From Streptomyces griseofuscus (GTDB taxonomy: Bacteria; Actinomycetota; Actinomycetes; Streptomycetales; Streptomycetaceae): 64,000 bases of DNA. The stretch is taken from positions 6,599,501-6,663,500 of the forward strand of contig NZ_CP051006.1 of assembly GCF_014673495.1 (NCBI RefSeq), given 5' to 3'. Made by a program: the position numbers and the translations under genes. Below the pieces are notes generated by a model that saw only the letters and a list, made by a program, of their open reading frames with translations, was not told where the DNA came from and made no database searches. Of this stretch, positions 42,162 through 51,369 are shown piece after piece (the first letter of the stretch is position 1; each line of letters opens with the position of its first letter).

Positions 42162-43226
42162 TCACTCGTACTCCGTGCCGCCCTTGCGGGTCAGATACGC
42201 CGGACTCACCGCCTTCGCGATCGCGCGGCCGCCGGTCACCGGGCTGTACCGCTCGCCGGCCGGCCGTATCACCACGCCCTCGCGCAGATGCAGCTCACGA
42301 CCGGAGACCGTCTCCCGGCCGCTCGCGACCGAGAGCACCCGGTCGATGTCGTACGGCCCCTCGTACAGCCGGGGCACCACCGGCAGTTCGCCGTCCAGTA
42401 CGGCGGTGTCCAGCCAGCGCACGGTGCCCCCGATCTCCGCCGAGACGTCGAACACCGCGTACCCGAGGGTCTCGCGGCGGCCGTCCGCGCCGTACGTCAG
42501 ATCCTGCACACCCGCGCCGTACACCTCGCCGAAGACGCCGATCCGCCGGGCCCCGAGCCGTTCCGCGAGGCGGGCGGCGGCCTCGGGGACGCCGTGGGCG
42601 TGCACGGCGCGCCAGTACAGATTGCGGGGGTCCTCCTTGAGCGCGAGCGACCTGGCGCCGAAGCCCTTGGAGGAGACGTACACCCGCCCCTCGTCGGCGA
42701 CATACGTCAGCAGGCAGGCCGAGCCGTGCAGCTTCTCGGTGAGCACCACCGGCTCGCCGGGGGTGAAGATGTCCGGATGGCGCTGGATGTTCTCGATGTC
42801 GACCCAGGGCAGCAGCTCGGACGCCGGCTCCACCTCACCGTTCATGGTGGGCGGGATCGGCGGCACCCATTTGGTGATGCCGAGCCGCTCCGCGAAGTCC
42901 GTGCCCAGGGCGGCCGCGGCGGCGAGATCGACGCCGTCGAGCGCCTTCGGCCGGCACACGAGGCCCTGAGACAGTTCGCCGCGCAGCCGTACCGCCCTGA
43001 CCCGGTTCGCGGCCGACCCCGCGAGCCGCCCGGTCAGCCCCAGCTCCTCGATCAACTCATCGGGCAGCACGGCCTGTTCGGGGATGTACAGCGCCACCTC
43101 CCCACTGCGGAACGCCCCCTTGGCCACCACGGCCCGGTAAAGCCCCACCTGCGCCAGCTCCAGCGCGTCGGCGTTCGGGTGCTCATGGACGGTCAGCACC
43201 TCGGCGGTCACCCGCAGCGTGGACAT
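42162..43226 (-). CDS. RNA ligase, DRB0094-like
   Basis: ATP-dependent RNA ligase-type protein of 354 residues. An N-terminal OB-like domain (residues 1-110, MSTLRVTAEVLTVHEHPNAD) precedes the nucleotidyltransferase core: lysine in LTEKLHGSACLL (near residue 162), a motif III-like segment FGEVYGAG, and LREGVVIRPAG as motif IV. This order fits the Deinococcus DRB0094 family, which seals nicked RNA or RNA/DNA ends. Start ATG 43226 behind a GGGGG site. No partner 5' kinase or repair gene is adjacent. Substrate not known. Confidence 0.78.
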   Translation of the reverse strand: MSTLRVTAEVLTVHEHPNADALELAQVGLYRAVVAKGAFRSGEVALYIPEQAVLPDELIEELGLTGRLAGSAANRVRAVRLRGELSQGLVCRPKALDGVDLAAAAALGTDFAERLGITKWVPPIPPTMNGEVEPASELLPWVDIENIQRHPDIFTPGEPVVLTEKLHGSACLLTYVADEGRVYVSSKGFGARSLALKEDPRNLYWRAVHAHGVPEAAARLAERLGARRIGVFGEVYGAGVQDLTYGADGRRETLGYAVFDVSAEIGGTVRWLDTAVLDGELPVVPRLYEGPYDIDRVLSVASGRETVSGRELHLREGVVIRPAGERYSPVTGGRAIAKAVSPAYLTRKGGTEYE

Positions 43227-43324
43227 GGAGATCCCCCGTTCCTCACGGCTTTCGACTCCCGCCACTGTCGCGGACACCAAACCCGTGGAACGAGCCAATT
43301 CCCGCCTGCTACTGTCCCGTCGGC

Positions 43325-44053
43325 CTACGGCGCGCGCCGGGCCGAGCCGTACTGGAGCAGGCCCTCCGTCACCAACCGGGCGTTGGACGCGACCCGTTCG
43401 CCGTCCGGCAGCAGCAGGGTGTCCTCCAGGCCGATCCGGGTCGCCAGGCCGAGCCGGGCGGCGAGGCGGAGGACGGGCCAGGTGCCGCCCTCCTCGCCGT
43501 GCAGGAGGAGCGGGCGGCCGTGCGCCTTACCCAGGGCGGCCAGCAGAGCGCGGGCCGAGGTCTCCGCCGTGGCCGGGTCCGGGTCCATGACCTCCGCCAG
43601 GACGCGCAGGACCCGGGGGCCGAGGGCGGAGACGGTGAAGCGGGCCGCGCCGTCCGTGCCGGACCAGATGCCCGCCTCGACGGCCACGCCCCGCTCCAGC
43701 AGCAGGGCGGCCAGCTCCTCCGCGCCCGGTTCATGCCAGTTGACCGAGGCGAAGTCGGGCAGCGGGGACCAGGAGCGCACCCGGGCGAGCCGGGCGGCGG
43801 GGTCGGGTTCGGCCCAGGCGCCGGTGGTCACCCCGATCGGCACCGCGACCCGCTCGCGCAGCGCTTCGAGGACCGGGGTGAGGACGCGGGGGGAGAGGCT
43901 GTCGTGCCCGCAGGGGCACTTGGGGTGGACATGGATCTCCGTGGCCCCGGCGGCGACGGCGTCCGCGGCGGAGCGCGCCAGGTCCTTCGGTGACATCGGG
44001 ACGGCCGCGCCGTGCTCGGCGGTACGGCTTCCGTTCAGACATGCCTGCACCAT
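43325..44053 (-). CDS. BKACE (3-keto-5-aminohexanoate cleavage) family protein
   Basis: TIM-barrel C-C bond-cleaving enzyme of 242 residues, beta-keto acid cleavage family. VQACLNGSRTAEHGAAVP at the start, metal His pair in EIHVHPKCPCGHDSL, and SVNWHEPGAEELA. The family condenses a beta-keto acid with acetyl-CoA using Zn(II). The protein is shorter than most members (about 270-310), so the active-site lid may be reduced. Substrate undetermined. Confidence 0.83.
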   Translation of the reverse strand: MVQACLNGSRTAEHGAAVPMSPKDLARSAADAVAAGATEIHVHPKCPCGHDSLSPRVLTPVLEALRERVAVPIGVTTGAWAEPDPAARLARVRSWSPLPDFASVNWHEPGAEELAALLLERGVAVEAGIWSGTDGAARFTVSALGPRVLRVLAEVMDPDPATAETSARALLAALGKAHGRPLLLHGEEGGTWPVLRLAARLGLATRIGLEDTLLLPDGERVASNARLVTEGLLQYGSARRAP

Positions 44054-44173
44054 GCTTCGATGGTGCCAGTCTCCGCCGGTGAGGTCAGCGGAGCGAGATC
44101 GGTGGAGCATGGGGGCGCGGCATCCCCTGCGCGGCCCCCGGACATTCCCCTGCCGAGGTCCTCGCCGGCCCGG

Positions 44174-44776
44174 TCAGGCCGGCATCAGCAGCCGCCCCCG
44201 CCTGGCGTACGCCAGCGCCTGCGAGGAGAGCACCGGGCGCGGGACGAGTATCCCGCAGTCGCCGCACACCGGTCCCGAGGACGGCTCATGGTCGAGGCCG
44301 TACTTCCATACGAGCCGGTCGGCGCCGCAGACCGGGCAGCTCGCCCCCGGCTCCCGCTCCAGCGCGTCGATCAGCCGGCGCAGCACCTCGGCCAGCGGAT
44401 CGGAAGGATGCACCCGCGGATCGTCGCACCAGGCGACCCCGAAGCCGCCCCAGGTCAGCCGGTGCCAGTCGTCCACACTGCCCGGCCGGCGCAGCCCGTC
44501 GTGCTTCTCGCGGCGGCGGCGCTCGGTGAACTCGCTCTCGTAGCGGAGCCAGACGGAGCGGGCCTCCTCCAGCTCCTCCAGTGCGGCCACGAGCCGCGCC
44601 GGGTCGGGGGAGCGGTCCTCGGGACCGAACCCGGCCCGCGCGCACAGATGGTCCCATGTCGCCCGATGCCCGTAAGGGGCGAACTTCTCAAGGCACTTGC
44701 GCAGCGAATAGCGCCGCAGCGCCAGATCGCAGCCCGGATCGCGTACCTGTCTCGCCAGACTCCGGAAACCGGCCAT
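44174..44776 (-). CDS. Zinc-ribbon protein of unknown function
   Basis: Protein of 200 residues. Residues 1-130 are helical and charged (ALRRYSLRKCLEKFAPYGHR; EARSVWLRYESEFTERRRRE). Near residue 145 a ribbon CPVCGADRLVWKYG ... VCGDCG gives two CxxC pairs. Ribosome site GGAGGT before ATG 44776. No family recognised; a nucleic-acid or protein-binding role is only a guess. Confidence 0.7.
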   Translation of the reverse strand: MAGFRSLARQVRDPGCDLALRRYSLRKCLEKFAPYGHRATWDHLCARAGFGPEDRSPDPARLVAALEELEEARSVWLRYESEFTERRRREKHDGLRRPGSVDDWHRLTWGGFGVAWCDDPRVHPSDPLAEVLRRLIDALEREPGASCPVCGADRLVWKYGLDHEPSSGPVCGDCGILVPRPVLSSQALAYARRGRLLMPA

Positions 44777-44996
44777 CGCCCTGCACCTCCGTCACACCTG
44801 CACCTGCTCCGCGGCCACTTCGGCGTCGTCGTACGGACGTCGCCTGATAGACGTGTCGACAGGCGCTTCGGCTCCATCTCTTCTCGCGCTTGTTCTGCTC
44901 GGCCTTCCCGCAAACTCAAAAAGTTGACGCATGTTCATCTTCAACTTCGGGGATACCGGCGGTAACGTTCGCGCACCCCAGTCGCTAGGAGCTGCC

Positions 44997-47798
44997 ATGC
45001 CACGGCGCACCCCACGGACCGCCCTTGACAGAGTGAGAACGTTCCGCCGACTCCCCGGGTTCCTGAAGACGGCGTCGGTATGCGTTCTGATAGCCGGACT
45101 TGTCTCCCCCATTACCCAGAGCGCCGCCGCAGCGGCCACCTCCGCGTCCCCCGCGGCCGCCGCGAACGACTACTGCGGCGGCCAGTGTTCGGACATCCTG
45201 CCGCCCGGCGAGAACGGCAACGCCACCCTCGCGCAGATCCTCCTCAACCAGACCTTCGGCACCCAGCCCGGGCACGCCGAGGACCAGCTCGGCCCGTACG
45301 CCAACCTGGCCACGGGCTACAAGGGCCTGAGCGACACGACCATCAACAACTTCTTCAACGACGCCTCGTTCGGCGTCCCGTCCGACCAGGTCGCCTCGAC
45401 CGAGAAGCCGAACGGGCGCAGCGATGTGACGATCGTGCGCGACAAGAAGACCGGCGTCCCCCACATCACCGGCACCACCCGCTACGGCACCGAGTTCGGC
45501 GCCGGGTACGCCGCGGCCGAGGACCGGCTCTGGCTGATGGACGTCTTCCGGCACGTCGGCCGGGGCCAGCTGACCTCCTTCGCGGGCGGCGCCGCCGCCA
45601 ACCAGGGCCTGGAGCAGGAGTTCTACCGCAACGCGCCCTACACCGAGGCGGACCTCCAAGCGCAGATCGACCGCGCCGTGGCGAACAACGGCGCCCGCGG
45701 CCAGCAGGCCCTCTCCGACGCCGACGCCTACCTGGACGGCATCAACTCCTACATCGACGCCTCCGACAGCGGTCGTTACTTCCCCGGTGAGTACGACCTG
45801 ACCGGCCACAAGGACGCGATCACCAACGCCGGCACCATCGACCACTTCAAGATCACCGACCTGGTGGCGCTGGCCTCCGTCATCGGCTCCCTGTTCGGCT
45901 CCGGCGGCGGGGGAGAGGTGAACAACGCCCTCTCCCTGATGGCCGCGCAGGACAAGTACGGGGTCGAGCAGGGCACCAAGGTCTGGGAGTCCTTCCGCGA
46001 GCGCAACGACCCCGAGGCCGTCCTCACCGTGCACGGCGGCCAGAGCTTCCCGTACGGCGCCAAGCCCGCCACCGCCAAGGGGCAGGCGCTGCCCGACGCC
46101 GGCTCGGTGACCCAGGAGCCGCTGGTCTACGACCGCACCGGCAGCGCGGCCACCACCGCCGCCAAGAGCGCCTCCACCACGGCCGCGAAGACGGACCTCA
46201 GCTCCGCCCACCGGGGGATGTCCAACGCCCTGGTGGTGAGCGGCAAATACACCGCGAGCGGCCATCCGATCGCCGTCTTCGGACCGCAGACCGGTTACTT
46301 CGCGCCGCAGCTGCTCATGCTCCAGGAGATCCAGGGCCCGGGCATCAGCGCCCGCGGCGCCTCCTTCGCGGGCCTGAGCATGTACGTCGAACTCGGCCGC
46401 GGCCAGGACTACTCCTGGAGCGCGACCACCTCCGGCCAGGACATCATCGACACCTACGCCGTCGAGCTGTGCCAGGACGACTACCACTACCTGTACCACG
46501 GCACCTGCACCGCCATGGACAAGGTCGAGCAGAAGAACTCCTGGTCGCCCACGCTGGCCGACGGCACCGCCGCCGGGTCGTACACCATGCGGGTCTGGCG
46601 CACCAAGTACGGTCCGGTGGAGTACCGGGCGACCGTCGGCGGCAAGAAGGTCGCCTACACCAGCCTGCGCTCCTCGTATCTGCACGAGGTCGACTCGATC
46701 ATCGGCTTCCAGATGCTGAACGACCCCGGCTACATCAAGGGTCCCCAGGACTTCCAGAGCGCGGCGCAGCACATCAACTACACCTTCAACTGGTTCTACG
46801 CCGACTCCCAGCACACCGCCTACTACAACAGCGGTGACAATCCGGTCCGCGCGGACGGCGTCGACACAGAGTTCCCGGTGTGGGCGCAGCCCGCCTACGA
46901 GTGGAAGAACTGGAACCCGGACACCAACACGGCCGACTACACCGCGTCCTCCGCCCACCCCAACTCCGTAGACCAGGACTACTACGTCTCCTGGAACAAC
47001 AAGCAGGCCAAGGACTACACCACGGCCTCTTGGGGCGACGGCTCCGTGCACCGCGCCAATCTGCTGGACGACCGGGTGAAGAAGCTGGTCGCGGCCGGTG
47101 GAGTGACCCGCGCCCAGCTGGTGCAGGCCATGGCGTCCGCGAGCGTCAGCGATCTGCGCGCCGAGGACGTGCTGCCCGAGCTGCTCCAGGTGATCGACTC
47201 CTCGCCGGTGACCGACTCCACGGCCGCCGACGCGGTGAACAAGCTCCAGGCATGGGTGACCGCGGGCGCCCAGCGCACCGAGACCAGCGCCGGCTCCAAG
47301 ACGTACGCCAACGCCGACGCGATCCGCATCCTGGACGCCTGGTGGCCGCTGCTGGTCAAGGCCGAGTTCCAGCCCGGCCTCGGCAGCGATCTGTACAACG
47401 CGCTCACCAGCAACCTGGCCATCGACGAGGCCCCCTCCGCCGGACACGGACCGACCGGCTCGCACGCCGGAAGCTCCTTCCAGTACGGCTGGTGGAGCTA
47501 TGTCGACAAGGACATCCGGTCGGTGCTCGGGCAGAACGTGCAGGGCCCCCTCGCCGCGAAGTACTGCGGCAACGGGGACCTGGGCGCCTGCCGGGACGCC
47601 CTGATCAGCACCCTCAAGCAGGCCGCCGGGATGACCGCGGCCCAGGTCTACCCGGGCGACTCCGTCTGCTCCGCCGGTGACCAGTGGTGCGCCGACTCGA
47701 TCGTCCAGCGCACGCTGGGCGGCATCAAGCACGGCAACATCAGCTGGCAGAACCGGCCGACCTTCCAGCAGGTCGTGGAGTACACCTCGCACCGGTGA
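44997..47798 (+). CDS. Secreted penicillin acylase-family Ntn hydrolase
   Basis: Large exported amidohydrolase of 933 residues, made as one chain and cut into alpha and beta subunits. Signal peptide residues 1-48 (hydrophobic TASVCVLIAGLVSPITQSA). The alpha part contains VTIVRDKKTGVPHITG and AGYAAAEDRLWLMDVFRH. The beta subunit would start at the Ser of GMSNALVVSGK (near residue 412), the N-terminal nucleophile. Family relatives hydrolyse acyl-homoserine lactones, cyclic lipopeptides or penicillins; which one cannot be told. TAGGAG ribosome site. Confidence 0.92.
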   Translation: MPRRTPRTALDRVRTFRRLPGFLKTASVCVLIAGLVSPITQSAAAAATSASPAAAANDYCGGQCSDILPPGENGNATLAQILLNQTFGTQPGHAEDQLGPYANLATGYKGLSDTTINNFFNDASFGVPSDQVASTEKPNGRSDVTIVRDKKTGVPHITGTTRYGTEFGAGYAAAEDRLWLMDVFRHVGRGQLTSFAGGAAANQGLEQEFYRNAPYTEADLQAQIDRAVANNGARGQQALSDADAYLDGINSYIDASDSGRYFPGEYDLTGHKDAITNAGTIDHFKITDLVALASVIGSLFGSGGGGEVNNALSLMAAQDKYGVEQGTKVWESFRERNDPEAVLTVHGGQSFPYGAKPATAKGQALPDAGSVTQEPLVYDRTGSAATTAAKSASTTAAKTDLSSAHRGMSNALVVSGKYTASGHPIAVFGPQTGYFAPQLLMLQEIQGPGISARGASFAGLSMYVELGRGQDYSWSATTSGQDIIDTYAVELCQDDYHYLYHGTCTAMDKVEQKNSWSPTLADGTAAGSYTMRVWRTKYGPVEYRATVGGKKVAYTSLRSSYLHEVDSIIGFQMLNDPGYIKGPQDFQSAAQHINYTFNWFYADSQHTAYYNSGDNPVRADGVDTEFPVWAQPAYEWKNWNPDTNTADYTASSAHPNSVDQDYYVSWNNKQAKDYTTASWGDGSVHRANLLDDRVKKLVAAGGVTRAQLVQAMASASVSDLRAEDVLPELLQVIDSSPVTDSTAADAVNKLQAWVTAGAQRTETSAGSKTYANADAIRILDAWWPLLVKAEFQPGLGSDLYNALTSNLAIDEAPSAGHGPTGSHAGSSFQYGWWSYVDKDIRSVLGQNVQGPLAAKYCGNGDLGACRDALISTLKQAAGMTAAQVYPGDSVCSAGDQWCADSIVQRTLGGIKHGNISWQNRPTFQQVVEYTSHR

Positions 47799-47822
47799 CC
47801 CCGGGACCGAGCGAGCGGTGAC

Positions 47823-47855
47823 TGGCGGCGGGTCAGGCGATCCGGCCCGCCGCCA
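47823..47855. terminator. Hairpin between convergent acylase and hydrolase genes
   Basis: TGGCGGCGGG (47823-47832) pairs perfectly with CCCGCCGCCA (47846-47855); the loop contains the stop codon of the minus-strand hydrolase gene. It can end transcription from either side. Confidence 0.5.
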
Positions 47856-49125
47856 GCACCACCCGGGCCAGTTCGGGATGCAGGATGTCGCTGTGCGCCC
47901 CGGCCGGCGGACCGCCCCGGCGGACCACCGCGGCCGCGTCCACGTTCACACACCCCGACGCGGGCAGCCGGCCCGCCAGTGCGCCGGCCAGATCCAGTCG
48001 CGCCGTGCCCGGTACCGCCTGTACCCCGTCATGGCCCAGCGCGCCCCACCGGGGGCCCAGCACGGCCGCGATCTCGTTGCCCAGGCAGGACCGGTCGTCC
48101 CCCGCGAGCCGCGAGGCCAGCGGATAGAAGGTGCCGAGCGCCGCGTCGAAGTGCGAGTGGCAGCACACCAGCGGACCGTCGATCCGCCGCTGCTGATCCT
48201 TCAGCGCCCCCGACTTGTGCGGGTCGTCGGGCAGCCGGTCCGCGAACACATAGTGCGAGAAGGCCCCTTCGAGCAGCGTCAGGGACTTCACCGGGCGCGC
48301 CTGACCGGGCAGCCCGCGCAGCGCGAACGCCACCAGGCGGCCGCCGAAGCTGTGCCCCACCAGATGCACCCGCACCCCCGGCGCCTTGGCCGCCAACTTC
48401 CCCAGCAGCGGCCCGAGTCCATGCTCGCCGATGGTCCCGGCCCGCCCCTTCATCTGGTAGTACGCCGCCTGCCGCAGCAGCTCCTTCGCGCCCTCCCAGG
48501 GGTTGGGCAGACTGAATCCCTCGGTGCCGCCCGGCGCCGCGACCGCGGCCAGCGCACCGGCGAACTCGGCGCAGGCGGTGGCGGTTTCCTCGGTGAACAC
48601 GGCCGGCTCGCCGTCCTCGTCGGTGTCGGCCGCCGTGCTCCCCGCCCCGTCCGCCAGCAGCCGCACCAGCCGCCCGAACTCCGTCAACCCCGCGTCCCCG
48701 TCCGGCCGTTCGTCGAGCAGCCGGGCCACCTGGTCGATGACGTCCGCCCGGCCCGGGAAGGCGATGAGCAGCCTGCGCCGGGTGTCCTGGTCCAGCGCCG
48801 GTCCGGGCGCCGCGTCCGTCGCCACCACCGACCTCGGGAAGTCGGGGATCGGTTCGTCGCTGAACCGCATCGACGGCCAGACCACCCCGACATATCCGAG
48901 GTGCGCCCTGGGCGCGAGTCCCGGGAACGGGGCGAAGAAGCGGCGGTACAGGGCGGTCGCGGCCGAACGGTCCTCGTTCCAGCCGTGTGCGAAGACGACC
49001 AGGTCACGGACGCCCTGTTCCGTGACCTGGGCCAGCAGGTGATCGCGTTCGGGCGGGTCGACGTCCCCGCTCGCGTCGAAGGTCAGCTCCCAGTAGGGAG
49101 ACACGCTCATCCCGGAATCCGCCAT
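47833..49125 (-). CDS. Alpha/beta hydrolase-fold protein of unknown function
   Basis: Serine hydrolase-like protein of 430 residues, no signal peptide. Strand LVVFAHGWNEDRSAA (oxyanion region), nucleophile elbow VHLVGHSFGGRLVA (near residue 260), and late His CCHSHFDAALG or GAHSD. A long helical insert (residues 130-220) between strand and elbow is unusual. GAGGGAG ribosome site supports ATG 49125. Substrate unknown. Confidence 0.8.
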   Translation of the reverse strand: MADSGMSVSPYWELTFDASGDVDPPERDHLLAQVTEQGVRDLVVFAHGWNEDRSAATALYRRFFAPFPGLAPRAHLGYVGVVWPSMRFSDEPIPDFPRSVVATDAAPGPALDQDTRRRLLIAFPGRADVIDQVARLLDERPDGDAGLTEFGRLVRLLADGAGSTAADTDEDGEPAVFTEETATACAEFAGALAAVAAPGGTEGFSLPNPWEGAKELLRQAAYYQMKGRAGTIGEHGLGPLLGKLAAKAPGVRVHLVGHSFGGRLVAFALRGLPGQARPVKSLTLLEGAFSHYVFADRLPDDPHKSGALKDQQRRIDGPLVCCHSHFDAALGTFYPLASRLAGDDRSCLGNEIAAVLGPRWGALGHDGVQAVPGTARLDLAGALAGRLPASGCVNVDAAAVVRRGGPPAGAHSDILHPELARVVLAAGRIA

Positions 49126-49212
49126 GTCAGGCTCCCTCGCCCCGCGGAGAACGACACGTTACTCGGTGTAATTGTCCCGCGACGCAGTGGAGTTGAAACC
49201 GGTTCGCGTGTC

Positions 49213-50472
49213 TCACCTGTACAGCAGGTACTCCTCTCGGATCCGCCGGAACGCGGCCAGCTCCTGCCGCCAGGCGCCCGTCACCTCGTCGGTGTCCGCG
49301 CCCGCGTCGATCATCGTGCGCACCCGGTCCGAACCGGTGAGCTTGTCGATCCAGTCGTCCGACCGCCAGGCGAAGCCGTCCCAGACCTCGCGCGCGGTCA
49401 CCAGCAGGGCGATCCCGGTACGCACCGGGTCGTAGGCCGCCCGGTCCGTCACATGGATCTGCACCCCGCCGGCCGTCTTCCCCTCGAACTTGGAGAACGT
49501 GGGCGCGAAGTACGCCTCCCGGAACCGCACCCCGGGCAGCCCCAGCGCGTTCGCGGCCGCCGCCCAGCGGCCGTCGATGCCCTCGGCGCCGAGGAGTTCG
49601 AACGGCCGGGTGGTGCCGCGGCCCTCGGAGAGGTTCGTGCCCTCGAACATGCAGGTGCCCGAATACACCAACGCCGTGTCCGGGGTGGGCATGTTGGGGC
49701 TCGGCGGCACCCAGGGCAGCGCCGAGGCGTCGTAGAAGTCCGTGCGCCGCCAGCCCGTCATCAGCACGGTCTCCAGGGGGACGGACCCGCCGAGGAACTC
49801 CTTGTCGAACAGCCGGGCCAGCTCCGCGACGGTCATCCCGTGGGCCTGCGCGATCGGCTGCCGGCCGACGAACGTGGCGAACTCCTTGTGCAGCACCGGA
49901 CCTTGGGCCTCGCGGCCGGTGACCGGGTTCGGGCGGTCGAGCACGACGAACCGTTTCCCCGCGAGCCGGGCGGCCTCCATGCAGTCGTACAGCGTCCAGA
50001 TGTACGTGTAGAAGCGGGCACCGACGTCCTGGATGTCGAAGACGATCGTGTCGACGCCGGAGGCGGTGAAGACATCGGCCAGCGGCTGACCGCTCTTGAG
50101 ATACGTGTCGTAGACCGGCAGGCCCGTCTCCGGGTCGTCGTAGCGGCCCTCGGAACCGCCGGCCTGCGCGGTGCCGCGGAAGCCGTGCTCAGGGCCGAAG
50201 ACCGCCGTCAGCCTGACGAGGGGGCTCGCGTGCATCGCGTCGACGATGTGCCGGGCGTCGCGGGTGATGCCGGTGGGGTTGGTGACGATGCCGACCTTCT
50301 GGCCGTGGAGGAGCCGGTAGCCGTCGGCCGCGAGCCGCTCGAAGCCGGTGCGGAAGGACTCGCGGTGCCGGGGGGACGCGGCCACGCCGGGGGACGCGGA
50401 CTCCCCGGGGGAGGCGGCCGGTACGGCGGCCAGGGTGGCCGTGGCCAGGAGGTTTCTTCGGGACAGCTGCAT
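49213..50472 (-). CDS. Exo-beta-N-acetylmuramidase NamZ-like (DUF1343), Tat-exported
   Basis: Peptidoglycan-recycling glycosidase family member of 419 residues. N-terminus MQLSRRNLLATATLAAVP fits a Tat signal. DUF1343 marks: VGIVTNPTGITRD, FGPEHGFRG, DIQDVGARFYTY (near residue 145), VLDRPNPVTG, YSGTCMFEGTNLSEGRGT (near 270) and FAPTFSKFEG. NamZ from Bacillus removes terminal MurNAc from cell-wall glycans. Expected to act outside the cell. Confidence 0.9.
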   Translation of the reverse strand: MQLSRRNLLATATLAAVPAASPGESASPGVAASPRHRESFRTGFERLAADGYRLLHGQKVGIVTNPTGITRDARHIVDAMHASPLVRLTAVFGPEHGFRGTAQAGGSEGRYDDPETGLPVYDTYLKSGQPLADVFTASGVDTIVFDIQDVGARFYTYIWTLYDCMEAARLAGKRFVVLDRPNPVTGREAQGPVLHKEFATFVGRQPIAQAHGMTVAELARLFDKEFLGGSVPLETVLMTGWRRTDFYDASALPWVPPSPNMPTPDTALVYSGTCMFEGTNLSEGRGTTRPFELLGAEGIDGRWAAAANALGLPGVRFREAYFAPTFSKFEGKTAGGVQIHVTDRAAYDPVRTGIALLVTAREVWDGFAWRSDDWIDKLTGSDRVRTMIDAGADTDEVTGAWRQELAAFRRIREEYLLYR

Positions 50473-50537
50473 GGGACCTCCGTTGGTGCGGAAGGTGCGG
50501 GCCTCTAGAGGTTGGTGCGATGGCCCTTCCTTCACAC

Positions 50538-50553
50538 ATACCGACCGGTTAGT
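50538..50553. promoter_or_regulatory. ACCGGT-centred operator before the SDR gene
   Basis: ATACCGACCGGTTAGT, half-conserved palindrome 43 bp before the SDR start. Matches the stronger site at 56014-56031. Confidence 0.5.
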
Positions 50554-50595
50554 CTGGCCGCGCTGAGCCGAGTCGCGTCGTGTCGAAGGAGACCG

Positions 50596-51369
50596 ATGGT
50601 GGAAGCCATGCAGGATGCGGGAGTCGTCGTCACCGGGGCCGGTGGGGGGATCGGGGCCGCGCTGGCCCGCAGGTTCGCCGGGGCCGGGGCCCGGGTCGTG
50701 GTGAACGACCTGGACGGGCGAAAGGCGAAGGCGGTGGCCGAGGAGATCGGCGGGACCGCCGTGCCCGGGGACGCCTCCGCGATCGTCGAGGAGGCCCGGG
50801 ACGCGCTCGGCGGGACCATCGACGTGTACTGCGCCAACGCCGGGGTCGGCTTCTCCGACGGCGACATCGCCGGGCCGCTGGACGAGCGGTCCTGGGCGCT
50901 GGCCTGGGACGTCAATGTGATGGCCCATGTCCGCGCGGCCCACACCCTGCTGCCGCACTGGCTGGAGCGGGGCAGCGGCCGGTTCGTCACCACCGTGTCC
51001 GCCGCCGGACTGCTCACCATGGTCGGCGCCCCCTCCTACAGCGTCACCAAGCACGGCGCCTACGCGTTCGCCGAGTGGCTGTCCCTGACGTACCGCCACC
51101 GCGGTCTGAAGGTGCACGCGATCTGCCCGGAGGGCGTGCGCACCGACATGCTCGCGGCCACCGGCACCGCGGGCGAGGTGGTGCTGGTGCCGACCGCGAT
51201 CGAGCCGCAGGACGTGGCCGACGCGCTCTTCAAGGGCGTCGAGGAGGACCGCTTCCTGATCCTGCCGCACCCGGAGACCGGCGCCCGCTACCAGGTGCGC
51301 GCGGCGGACCCCGAGCGCTGGCTGGCCGGCATGAACCACCTCCAGCAGAAGGTGGAGGAGGTCTCGTGA
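50596..51369 (+). CDS. Short-chain dehydrogenase/reductase
   Basis: NAD(P)-dependent oxidoreductase of 257 residues. Cofactor motif TGAGGGIG (near residue 13), CANAGV, and catalytic Tyr-Lys in YSVTKHG (near 153) with Ser in TTVSAAG. GAAGGAG ribosome site. GTGA overlap with the acyl-CoA synthetase gene shows a two-gene operon. Probably a hydroxyacyl or steroid-type dehydrogenase by context. Confidence 0.93.
   Translation: MVEAMQDAGVVVTGAGGGIGAALARRFAGAGARVVVNDLDGRKAKAVAEEIGGTAVPGDASAIVEEARDALGGTIDVYCANAGVGFSDGDIAGPLDERSWALAWDVNVMAHVRAAHTLLPHWLERGSGRFVTTVSAAGLLTMVGAPSYSVTKHGAYAFAEWLSLTYRHRGLKVHAICPEGVRTDMLAATGTAGEVVLVPTAIEPQDVADALFKGVEEDRFLILPHPETGARYQVRAADPERWLAGMNHLQQKVEEVS

Noticed and set aside
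44985..47792. A 935-codon open frame on the minus strand opposite the penicillin acylase gene
   Set aside because: It mirrors the codon bias of the real gene (G/C third positions prevent stops on the opposite strand). Its product is repetitive Gly/Val/Arg/Asp-rich and has no family features.
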